Shown piece after piece: positions 1 to 9,492 of a stretch of DNA of 64,000 nt. A model generated the notes under the pieces. It saw only the letters and a list, made by a program, of their open reading frames with translations. It ran no database searches and was not told the origin of the DNA. The translations under genes were made by a program, and so were the position numbers. The DNA comes from Strongylocentrotus droebachiensis (taxonomy: Eukaryota > Echinodermata > Echinoidea > Camarodonta > Strongylocentrotidae), in contig JAVYIG010007504.1 of assembly GCA_035222895.1 (NCBI GenBank), forward strand, positions 1 through 64,000. The letters are read 5' to 3'. Numbering within the stretch: the first letter of the stretch is position 1; every line of letters starts with the position of its first letter.

Positions 1-2382
1 TATTTATTATGAACTACCAGTCCATTGTGCTTTGCTCCTCCAAGAGGCCATCGCTTTGAGGTAAAGGGCAGAAATTCAAGGCCGGAACCTCAAGGCACCC
101 CATGATCTTTCTACAGGAAGCCCTCCTTCTGGAACAGAATTATAAACACTTCAATAAATATTGACAAAATATGAAAGAAAATACAAATATAATAGCATTA
201 TTAAATACTGCTTGCCATTCCTTTTCATATTATTGACCCCCCCCCCTTTCTTCAAATGTTAATTCTTAAAAGAGATACATTGGAAGTTAAAATACACTTA
301 ATGAACACTACAGCAACTTGTTACTAGACATTTTGAGCCACCCCTTTGCATCCCCACAGGTTCCTTTAGTACATGTTTCAATGAGAAACCATTTTAAAGG
401 GAGACAAAAAATGTGGTCTTTATAAGACTAGGTGGTCACTAAGCAGGTTTGACTGCATATGCTTACCTTCTCTTGTGACGGTCTGTTTTCTCCAGGACAT
501 TCTTGTTTCAAGCACATTCTCAGAGGAGGCAAGCATTTGGTACTGCGACAAGTCTCAGTGTACATTTTCCTGTAAAAGAGAGGGGGAATTTAATATTTAG
601 AATGAAAACTGAGTATGACCATTTAAGTTTGATGAGCATTGGCAGAATTAACGTGTTTTTATTTGGATTTCACACAAAAAAACATCCTTCATTATTAGGC
701 CAACTAACAAAAATGGGGAGTTTCTCGTCCTTTATTTTCTATTAAAGGAGGAGGCAGGGCATTACTATTTACTAATTTCAATTTTTTTGATATTTTTGTC
801 CAAGATGACGTCATGCTAAATATAGCTGGCCAAGGTATATTTATTAACAGATATTGTGCTCAGGCGCGTACGCAGGGGTTGGGGGGGGGGGGGGGGGGGT
901 TGAACCCCCCCCACCCCCTCAATTTTTTTTTGTGTGTGTGTTTTGGAGGAAACCCCCCCCCCCCCCAACAACAACAACAACAACAACAACAAAAAATTGT
1001 GCTAATATGGGTGACCCAAAAAACCTGACTTACCCGGCCAGGCTTTAAATGTCAATATTTTTAGGGCAAGGCCACTTTTCTGTGGGGCACATTCCTATAT
1101 TACAGCACAAATAGAAAGAATTGGGCACAAAAAATCTCCAAGGCCAATGAGAGGGGCATTGAGGCCAATCAAAAGGGCATCCACGGCCATGGCCTTGGAA
1201 TTAATTTAAGCCTATACTCCCCCCCCCCCCAACAGATCAAAATAGCAATCGACCAAATTTTTGGGACAAAAATAAATAAATTAAAAAGGTGCTCTTAACC
1301 CCCCCCCCCCCCCCCCCACTTATTCAGCGACTCTCTGAGTCGTTGCGAATTTTTTTATCAAATCCTGGACCAAAAAAAAATGTGCTCTTATCCCCCTCCT
1401 TTCATGTAACCAATCTTGAAAAGTAGCCCCCGAAAGTGTTTAAATATTTTTCCTCTGCTATATAGATCTACAGTAGCTTTAGTCTCTTTAGTCTTAAGAC
1501 TAGACCCTACGCAAAAATTAAAGATCTAGATACTACTACTAGACTAGCTAGTCTAGACAGTAGACTAGACTCGTCTCTAAAGTCTACTCTAGTCTAGATC
1601 TAGACACTGTTTGGGTTCTTGCAGTTTACTGCAGGAGTTGCTGTTTCAATAATTAGGATAAAATAGAACTGTAATTTTCGGTTCTAAATTTATTAAATCC
1701 GACACTAAGCTCAGCCAGCTCAGTCAACTCCGTTGACAGCTGACAGCTCAGTCACTCCGGACAACAGCATCGGATGATGGTAGGACTGATGCAAAAGTGC
1801 CCGCCACCAGCCCGGACGTTACACGCAGCTCCCGCTCTCGGTTTGGGCGCATGAAATTTGACAAACACAGATGTCGAGTTATGAATATAATTCTTCGGCA
1901 ATCCTATACTTTAGTGTGTTTTATTATTTTGGGTTCTAACTTCAGTTTAACCCTAACCCTTACCCTAACCCTAAACCTAAACCTAAACCTAAACCTAACC
2001 CTAACCCTAACCCTACCCTAACCCTAACCTAACCCTAACCCTAACCCTAACCCTATGATATGCACGTAGAGCTGTAAACTGAAGTTAGAAACCCAAAATA
2101 ATAAAACACACTAAAGTATAGGATTGCCAATTCTTCGTATTATGGAATAAATATGACATGTACTTACGGGATTTCTATGAAAAAAACATTTCAAGCACCG
2201 AAGTTGGTTTCATTGTCACGCGCATAATCGTAATGATCGTTTTTTAAACGATCACTTTGTTATTAGTTTTATGAAACGTATTTTCACTCCAATAACAAGC
2301 TACGATTAAAGTCGTAATCAGATTTGTCATAGATACCAGATTTGTTATAGTCGTAAGTCAAAAGCTTTATGAAACACCCCCC
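1..2382. repeat. 2.3-kb dispersed repeat, copy 1 (left end outside window)
   Basis: This block matches 20443-22664 in the same orientation over its whole length, with scattered substitutions and indels. It contains degenerate pieces of other repeats: a MITE fragment near 360-460 ending GGTTTGACTG, a poly-G/poly-C hAT-like module near 861-1410 (GCGTACGCAGG; GAGTCGTTGCGAATTTTT), a CTAG-rich tract at 1450-1610, and a right end TTTATGAAACACCCCC. No credible protein is encoded; the short reading frames are homopolymer artefacts. The right boundary abuts a LINE endonuclease fragment, which suggests that this block inserted into, or recombined with, the LINE. Compared with copy 2 it has two small deletions (near 1868 and 2217) and one insertion (the telomere MITE). 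Confidence 0.85.
1889..2136. mobile_element. MITE with telomere-repeat interior and 8-bp target duplication
   Basis: The element is 1897-2128 (232 bp). Its terminal inverted repeats, 1897-1949 and 2075-2128, begin GGCAATCC and end GGATTGCC and match over about 53 bp with one indel. Both sides carry the 8-mer AATTCTTC (1889-1896 and 2129-2136). The sister repeat has a single AATTCTTC at this point (about 22370-22377), so the empty site is visible. The interior, about 1949-2055, is almost wholly CCCTAA repeats with CCTAAA variants. There is no coding capacity. An 8-bp duplication fits hAT, P or Merlin-type transposition; the superfamily is not settled. Confidence 0.88.
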
Positions 2383-2850
2383 TGGTCCTGCACTAAATTC
2401 CAGTCTCCACAAATAACAACATGTGGATTTTCGAACTCTGTTATGATACATGTACGTTGTAAATCAGTATAAAAAATTGGATTATCAGTGTTTCGGGCCA
2501 TATAAAGACGCCAGTGTAATGTCGTACTCATATAATGTCAAATCTAAAACTACTAAGTTTCCGCCATTGTCTATTCTACTTTGATTAACTTTGACCGGAA
2601 TAGTAATTGTTACTCCTTTAGAGCTGGATGTATGATAAGAGAAAAAACACTTGCCTCCCCATTTGCGACATATTTCTGTTTCTATGTCAGGAGTGAAATG
2701 AGTGTCTTGAATACAACATACATCATATTGTTTAGATTTCAAATATAACAAAACATCTTCTCTTTTCTTATCATTTGCTAGGCCGTGACAATTCATTGAA
2801 ATAAAAGTAATGTCACCCTGCATCAGACGAGAGTACCGAGGCGAAAAAGA
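2383..2850 (-). pseudogene. LINE ORF2 fragment: AP-like endonuclease
   Basis: Reading from about 2840 down, the translation contains ISMNCHGL, then DVCCIQDTHF, a Lys-Gly-Val segment and TLASLYGP, the usual order of the APE-type endonuclease at the start of an L1/Tx1-like ORF2. A frameshift near 2490 moves the frame; the continuation reads CGDWNL, the conserved Asp/Trp/Asn motif of this nuclease. The fragment stops abruptly at the edge of the 2.3-kb repeat. No reverse transcriptase follows. It may belong to the same element as the ORF1 fragment at 5316-6403, which lies upstream on the same strand, but 2.4 kb of unrelated repeats separates them. Confidence 0.75.
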
Positions 2851-3449
2851 CGACGAACTACCTGTGGAAGATTTTTTCAATATAAATACAACTAACACAC
2901 ACACAAAAAAACACAAACATCAAACACAAAGGTCGAATAACGACACGCCCGACAAGCCACAGGCAACAGCATTGTGGCCAAAATAAATCCTCTCAAGACC
3001 CTTTGAAATACGAGAGCAACGATTTACATAAATTTACATAGCAGGGAGTGTAACAGAAAGAGAGATAGAGATAGATGGTGCAACATCCTAAGTTCAAGAG
3101 TTCAAGCAAGTACATTTCTACAAAGGCTTATTGAAATTTACAAAGGAAGACACCTGTTGAAGGTATGCGCATGTGTATATCTGAATACATTCTTTAGCGT
3201 TGCCAAATCCTGCATCCAGAACCAAATTAAAAGTACTACTCTCCACTGCCAATGAACTAAATGAGTGTAATGTTGCTGTCTTGCAAGTCAAAAATATAAC
3301 TTTTAGAATCCTCAGAAGTTTCTTTCCCAAAAATGAATACCTCAGTCTTTTTTTTTTAAACATAAGAAAATTCAAAAATAAACAACAAATTAATCAAAGA
3401 CTGAAATATAATGAAAATTTACTTCTGACAACTTTGATTCATAATCCTT
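2851..3449. other. AT-rich spacer, no gene seen
   Basis: No protein with recognisable motifs, RNA gene or clean repeat was found. The reading frames here are short and AT-driven on both strands. Confidence 0.5.
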
Positions 3450-4960
3450 CCTTTTTTTAGGAGTACTACAATAAGTGAAAAAGTTAAAAACGTATCGAAA
3501 TCAAAACATCCTCTGAACATGACATTTATTCTACGTTTAAGGAATAATCTGTCTGGTTTTCGAACTACGTTACAGTGTTATATTCACATTCTCTGCCTTG
3601 ATTATGTTATATATCTAACAAAAATAGTGGGTAATTTACGAGCAGAGGGCATAATACCAAACATCATCATGTACATCTTATGCATGGCTTTTCTACCGAC
3701 ATATTTTCGAGTAAAACAAAAATTCAACAATAAACAAATTAAAAAGTAGATATATAAAGACAAATTTAATTCATACTCCTCCCTCTTTTACTGTAGGGGT
3801 ACTACAATAAGTGAAAAATAAAACGTATCAAAATCAGAACATCCTCTGAACATAACATTTTCTCTTCCTATACCAAAATTGTGTTAAATACTCATTTTAT
3901 CGGATATGAGGAAAGTATGTTCAAATCATTAAAACTAAGATCCCTTGTCCATTTTCCATGACATATATTCAGGTATTGCTGAAAGGTCCCCGAACAAGCT
4001 AAAACCTATTACATGCATGAATACCAATGAAATTGTACAGCTTGATTCTATGAATATAGTTGCATTTGAACGGTGAAAAATTATGCGTTTCACACAGGCA
4101 AAATTCATACCAAAAATAATCTGCCTGGTTGTCGAACTGTTTTAAACAGTGTTATATCCACATTTTCTCCTTTCATTATGTAATATACCCAAATAAAAAT
4201 TCTGGGTAATTCACTATTGGACGAGAAAAGGGCATAGTACAAAAATTTAATATCATGGTCTACATAATTATGCATGGCTTTTTCCCGACATAATTATTTC
4301 CGAGTAAAAAAAAAATAAAAAAAGGAAGAAGAAAGAAATTCAACAATAAACACCAAATCAAAGAGTGGAAATATCAAGGCAATTTCCTTCTGAAAATTTT
4401 GATTCATACTCCTCCCTCTTTTAGGAATACTACAATAAGTTACAAAGTGAAAACGTATCAAAATCAGAGCATCCTCTGAAAATGACATTTTCTATGGATA
4501 TAAAGAAATTAAGTTCAAATCAAAAGAATGCTTATGTTCATTTCACACTAAATATCTTAGACAGACAAAATCTTAATACAAGGAATAATCTGCCTGATTT
4601 TCGAACTGTTTTACAGTGTTATAACCACATTCTCTCCTTTCATTTGTTACATACCAACATTCCCAACAACAACAACAAAATAGTGGGTAATTTACTATTG
4701 GACATAATACAAAATATCATGATGTATTATGCATGGCTTTTCTTCATTGCCCAAAGAACTGCTTGAATCTTATTCTCAACATTCTTCACTTCGTCAGTAT
4801 CACTATTCCATTTTTTCTTCCCAGAAATATTGGAGTTTATATTGTAAATAATATTTTTGGAATAGGAAAAACGAATAGGCCTATACAAATCTTACGTATC
4901 AACATACACATTTTATTTGTCACTTTGGAGTGATACAAACTGAATATTTGATTCCTATAT
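3450..4960. repeat. three-unit degenerate tandem repeat
   Basis: Three blocks repeat in the same order: a TACTACAATAAG segment (near 3466, 3801, 4428) followed by CGTATCAAAATC and CATCCTCTGAA; an AATAATCTG segment (near 3541, 4113, 4583) followed by a run ending CAGTGTTATA; and a GTGGGTAATTTAC segment with TTATGCATGGCTTTTC. The spacing differs between units because of indels. No protein family is recognised. The array lies between two LINE fragments. Confidence 0.7.
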
Positions 4961-5315
4961 AAAAAAAGAAAGAAAATGCATCAAAGATAATTACAAAATT
5001 CCTCACCATCTGTTGATATCTTAGTCTTTTAGTCCTTCAACTTCAAGCCGATGTAGATGTAGACTTGTTTTCCTTGGTCTGTTTCATTATGACAGTCGAT
5101 TCAGATAACAGGAATCTTGGTTGATTTCTTTCTTTTCCTTTGTTTATCTGTAATACTAGTAGTAGTAGTCACACTTTTAAAGTTTTCAATCGTTAAAGAT
5201 AAATCGCTTTAGTAGTATTGACGGTATCAATACTAAATTCAATATCAACAAAATATACAGGAAAATGAACTGGTGACCATGATGATGATGACATTTTTCA
5301 ACTTCAATCTAGACT
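4961..5315. other. spacer without recognised features
   Basis: AT-rich, with a short (TAG)n run near 5156-5168 and a (GAT)n run near 5280-5290. Nothing coding was identified. Confidence 0.5.
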
Positions 5316-6403
5316 CTACTCAACTTCTCTTTTCCAAGCCGTTGTCGAACCTTTCTCTTGCTTCTCGAGCACTACTTCGATTCCAACTACACGGATTCTC
5401 GTTGACTGATTTCCTTCTTTCCTTAATCTGTAGGCACATTTTTCTAGCTCGAAACGGCGTCGCTTCAAAAGTGGGGGTAGGTCGAGAAGGAGCCTGAATG
5501 GAAGTCGGTTCTGGGCATCACGATTTTCCCTCGCAGCCACCATTAAGTCGCGTTGTTTCTGTTGATACTGCCGTAGTACCAGATCACGGTCAAACATGGT
5601 ACCGAATCGTACAATCAAGGGGTCGGGTCCTCGCTCCCTCTCCCGGTGGGCCAGGGTATCTACACTATGAACATGACTGACAATGAGAGCGGACAAAATA
5701 TACAGTTCCTCAGGTAGACAAAGGAACATCCCTTCACAGCTATTATGTAAAAAGGTGAATATGCATGTGACACCTGTTCTACACATTTTTACATAATAGC
5801 AGTGAAGGGATGTTCCTTTGTCTACCTGAGGAACTGTATATTTTGTCCGCTCTCATTGTCAGTCATGTTCATAGTGCTACGAGGCAGTCGATGGGCGTTT
5901 ATCAACGGCATATTTGTGACAACTTCTCCCGATAACCCCAAATTTCCAATCACATCTCATACCTTTCTTTGCACATTCTCTCCTGCTTCCTTTGCTATTC
6001 CGTATATCAGTAGATTCTGCTTTCTGTTGTGAATGTTCATCGCCAAGATGGCTTCTCTCAGCTCCTTCTCTGCCTTTAAGCGTTTGTTCTTTAATGCAGG
6101 TATGCTCTGTTCTAAATCATTTATTCTTGCGGATGAGTCGATAGTTGTCGCCTTTAGGTCTTCTAGTCCGTTGCGCAGTTCGGTAATGTCTTTTTTAATG
6201 GTTGCCACATTGGCGGCCAGCTTGGTCAGCTCGGCCATGTCTGCCTTGGTTGCCGCCTCACATGCCTTGCTCGCCTCACATGCCTTGCTCGCCGCCTCAC
6301 GTGTCTTGCTCGCCATGGTTGCTGATTTTTTCGTAGAATCTTGTTTTTTCCTGAGAAAATATGGATCTCTTTCTGAAGAAGTATGACTTTTGCTCTTTTT
6401 CAT
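5316..6403 (-). pseudogene. LINE ORF1 (L1/Tx1-like), broken by an insertion and frameshifts
   Basis: The N-terminal part, about 6403-5957, is Lys/Ala/Glu-rich with heptad spacing (coiled coil) and runs into NLLIYGI..EAGEN, the start of the RRM-like domain of L1-type ORF1 proteins. After a frameshift near 5957 another frame reads LGLSGEVV..INAHRLPR. The C-terminal part, about 5650-5316, contains RERERGPDPLIVRFGT and a basic tail, typical of the nucleic-acid-binding end of ORF1p. Between them lies a 214-bp foldback insertion (5663-5876). In a live element this protein would package the LINE RNA; this copy cannot be made as one protein. Confidence 0.75.
5660..5879. mobile_element. CACTA-ended foldback MITE inside LINE ORF1
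   Basis: Arms 5663-5753 and 5786-5876 are inverted copies of 91 bp with one mismatch, separated by a 32-bp loop. The outer ends are CACTATGAAC..GTTCATAGTG. The trinucleotide CTA flanks both sides (5660-5662, 5877-5879). The CACTA ends plus a 3-bp duplication are hallmarks of the EnSpm/CACTA superfamily. Nothing is coded. The near-identity of the arms suggests a recent insertion or gene conversion between arms. Confidence 0.85.
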
Positions 6404-6601
6404 ACTACTGCATAGATTTTCGGTATATACAAAACCATAGATCGAGAGGATTTAGATATTTTTCCGCCTAGCCTTCAAAATCGCCGCCTGAAGCCATCGT
6501 TTTCGTGATGTCACTCTCGTTTTCGTGACGTCACTCTATGATAATTATGCTGAATTTATATATCAGTATATTTGTTGCTTCGTACATGCCTCTGGTGGAT
6601 T

Positions 6602-7825
6602 TCACTGGAACAACCAAGGAAAGTCGAGATCGAATTCCTTTGCTAGCTGCAGATTGAAGGGACGGTAATAATCTCGAAGTTTTTCTTCTAAATCATCATC
6701 AAGGGTAGGATGCGGACGACCCTTACGTTTCGGGTCAGCACAGTGATAGAATGGACGCTCAGGAACATGCGCGCAATAGAAACCAGTCTGAGGATCCACC
6801 CGGAAGTGGTCCCTTTTGTAGAACTTGGGAACCCCCAGAAATGTCTCGACACGCCGTAGACTTGGGAGAGGGTCTTCAATGAAAGCTTCACCGTCTAGAA
6901 TAAGTAACTGATCACGACTGTAGACCTCCATCAGACCTCTTAGATAGGTAATGTATTGACCAAAGCGCACAAGTTGTTGTCCATCTCTTAACCGTCCCGT
7001 TGATACGTCGATGATAGTATCCTTGATGGACTCACGCAGAACATCACCCTCGTGCGTAATGGGAAATGATTCGTTGCGTGGCAAGCTACCATGGAAGACC
7101 TCAAAGAGCTTGTGGACATAGTCAGAGACGGCACGAGTGACAGGGTCACGGATGATGACGATGATTTTTAAGTCGTCATCCAGGAAAGCCTTCAAGCGTC
7201 GTTTGGATTCAACGCGCGCTATAACATATTGAGAAGTCTCCGTCATGGGAAGCGTGCGCGGGCTTGAATAATACATTTTATCCTTCCATTTTGAGACATC
7301 CTTTGCCGTGATATTAATGCTTGTAGGAAATTGAGTCTCACCGTTGATAGTGATCGAGGTGTGAAGTCCCAGATATTGTCGAATAGTCCACGTTCCACAC
7401 TTTTTAACACCAATAATCACGGCCTTTGGAAGTCGTTTCTGGCAGTTATTCTTTCTCAAAGTTGCGCTTGGTAACAGATGTTTATCGTGAGAATCATAGC
7501 GATAGCAATCTCCTAATATAAAAGAACGTTCCTTTTCCACATGGTTGTCAGATTTTGAGTAGGATTTGGATTTATGCTTAATATTTCGAGTGTCTGGTAA
7601 TATGGGAAGATCCTTCCCTGGGCCGATGGGACGGTCTGAAAGCGTTTCTTTTGTTGAATCGTTCTTCCTAGGGCTCAAGCTTGTTTGTTTTGCAGTTTTG
7701 TCGACTCGTTTCATGTCCCAAGGCTTTGGCTCATGAGTGGAACTGATGGTCAGAATATATAAAGTGATGATTGAAATTGCGATAACGGAATATTTCAATG
7801 GACATTTTCTAAACGATGCTAACAT
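6602..7825 (-). CDS. heparan sulfate 3-O-sulfotransferase-like protein, single exon
   Basis: An intact 407-aa type II membrane protein. A hydrophobic anchor (about residues 12-28) follows a short basic N-terminus, then a Ser/Lys-rich stem to about residue 130. The sulfotransferase domain starts with AVIIGVKKCGTW, the 5'-phosphosulfate loop for PAPS, and carries IIVIIRDPVTRAVSDY, the 3'-phosphate-binding motif. The C-terminus has the family's paired cysteines (FYCAHVP..FYHCADPKRKGR) followed by HPTLDDDLEEKL and an FDLDFPW ending. Length fits HS3ST enzymes (about 310-460 aa), which add sulfate to glucosamine O3 in Golgi heparan sulfate. The usual KKGGT is KKCGT here, and the catalytic-region ExHFF is GETQFP, so the substrate may differ. 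An in-frame TAA lies upstream of the chosen ATG. It could instead be a related carbohydrate sulfotransferase. Confidence 0.85.
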   Translation of the reverse strand: MLASFRKCPLKYSVIAISIITLYILTISSTHEPKPWDMKRVDKTAKQTSLSPRKNDSTKETLSDRPIGPGKDLPILPDTRNIKHKSKSYSKSDNHVEKERSFILGDCYRYDSHDKHLLPSATLRKNNCQKRLPKAVIIGVKKCGTWTIRQYLGLHTSITINGETQFPTSINITAKDVSKWKDKMYYSSPRTLPMTETSQYVIARVESKRRLKAFLDDDLKIIVIIRDPVTRAVSDYVHKLFEVFHGSLPRNESFPITHEGDVLRESIKDTIIDVSTGRLRDGQQLVRFGQYITYLRGLMEVYSRDQLLILDGEAFIEDPLPSLRRVETFLGVPKFYKRDHFRVDPQTGFYCAHVPERPFYHCADPKRKGRPHPTLDDDLEEKLRDYYRPFNLQLAKEFDLDFPWLFQ

Positions 7826-7954
7826 CTTGGTCCAATTAAGTGACCGTCGAACGCTGGAAGATGGAGATTAAAAGATTTCAATCTGATAAAATCAGCTATG
7901 TTCAAAGTTTATCACGTCGCGTGCTGCCCTAAACATGTGTCAATCCACCTTTTC
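7826..7954 (-). other. possible 5'UTR exon of the sulfotransferase gene
   Basis: On the minus strand TTTTCTTTTCTGCAG precedes position 7954, a good 3' splice site 129 nt upstream of the ATG. If used, the coding exon is preceded by at least one noncoding exon beyond this site. No upstream exon or promoter could be identified. Confidence 0.35.
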
Positions 7955-8286
7955 CTGCAGAAAAGAAAATAACATTTAAAAAATATGAAAGGAAAATCAT
8001 TTTTTTCTAAATAGTACTTAGTTTCCAGACTAAACCTGTCGTTTATCTAAGTTTATCTTGTGTTTTATAAAGCAGTTTTGATATAGAACTATGATTATGA
8101 AGGAAGGAAATACAAAAGCACTAAAACACGATATTGCAAACATTATTTTCAAGAAATCAACTTTATTGGCAATTTCAATATCCAAACGAATCAAGTTCAG
8201 ATTATTTCATATGCCATTGTCGTGTACGTATATTTCATTATGAGACGCATAAGGCTATTGCAATTGCTTTCTTTTCCTCACTTTTT
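7955..8286. other. spacer without recognised features
   Basis: AT-rich; no gene, RNA or clear repeat seen. Confidence 0.45.
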
Positions 8287-8569
8287 AGGTGGTCTGTCGT
8301 TTTCGACAGATCACCTATTGTTTTCGTCAGAATTTTCTTTCTTCTTTATTAGGTGGTATGTCGTTTTCGACAGATCACCTATTGTTTTCGTCAGAATTTT
8401 CTTTCTTCTTTATTAGGTGGTATGTCGTTTTCGACAGATCACCTATTGTTTTCGTCAGAATTTTCTTTCTTTATTATTATTATCAGGTGGGCTGTATAAC
8501 GTACAGACCACCTTATAATTTTGTTAGAATTGCCTTTATCAGGTGGGCTGTATCTAATACAGACCACCT
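8287..8569. repeat. array of five related hairpins
   Basis: Five inverted repeats of 29-30 nt lie at 8287-8316, 8351-8380, 8415-8444, 8485-8513 and 8541-8569. The first three have stem AGGTGRTMTGTCG closed by TTTT; the last two have AGGTGGGCTGTA paired with TACAGACCACCT around a different loop. Spacers share TTTTCGTCAGAATTTTCTTT or a TTTTGTTARAATYGCC variant. Both arms changed together between the two types. Not coding, despite open frames. Confidence 0.85.
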
Positions 8570-9492
8570 TATATTTTTGTTAAAATCGCCTTTATTTATT
8601 CTTTATTATTTATTTTTCTTAATTCTTACCACTTTTTTTTTAGCAAGATAACTTGAAAATAGCTGAATCAAATAAATAAAAATTTGGCACACATATGTAT
8701 AGGTATATGGACAAAGCACGGTAAGGTTTTCAACCTTGACCTTGACTGATGACTTCATCTAGGCGCCATTTTGTGAAATTTTCTGAAAAACAACTCATGA
8801 TCATATCTTCATAACCAAAAGGTATTTCTCATTCATATTTATCATGATCAAGGTCAATATCAGTCCGGACAATTTCAGGTAAAAAAAACCGCGCGTGCGC
8901 GTACGTCCGCGAGTCAGTGCGCGCGCAAAATGTTTAAATGCTCAAAATCGTCTCAAATTTATTTTGCATACGTTTCAGGGTCATTTTAAACATTTTATAA
9001 AAAATCGCGCACACGCGCATGCGCGCGCATGCGCGCGCGTTTTCGCGCGTAACATCATTACAAAACATAGAATCGCCATTTTTTTTTCTTTCATGATATT
9101 TCTCATATTTTTTCGAGGAATTTGATACTATGTTTATCTCTTTATGACCATCAATAAAAAGATGAGCGTCATTTCAAGATAAATGTCCGTGCGCGCGAGC
9201 TCTTTTAATACATAGCATATATGGGCAAAAACATGCCTATACAAAGTCCATTATAGCTCTTTGGATTGAACCGTGACCTTCAATTCTTTTTCATATTTAG
9301 ATAGAGTATGAGTCAGAGATATGATTCCATGTCTCATTTGGCCATTAAGTGTATCGTGACATCATCATAATGGCCTTGGAACTCAAGATATGAATTTGCA
9401 TATTATGAAGTCAGCATACTTATGTAAAATTGATGTGTATCTCTGTAAATATTGATCGATTTTCTTCCAAATTTTGATATGTTGTAGCTATA

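Noticed and set aside
813..1048. Pro/Gln/Thr-rich frames
   Set aside because: Overlapping frames of homopolymers and (CAA)n; no conserved protein.
8287..8569. CRISPR array (regular hairpin repeats with spacers)
   Set aside because: The spacers are repeats themselves, and the genome is clearly animal.
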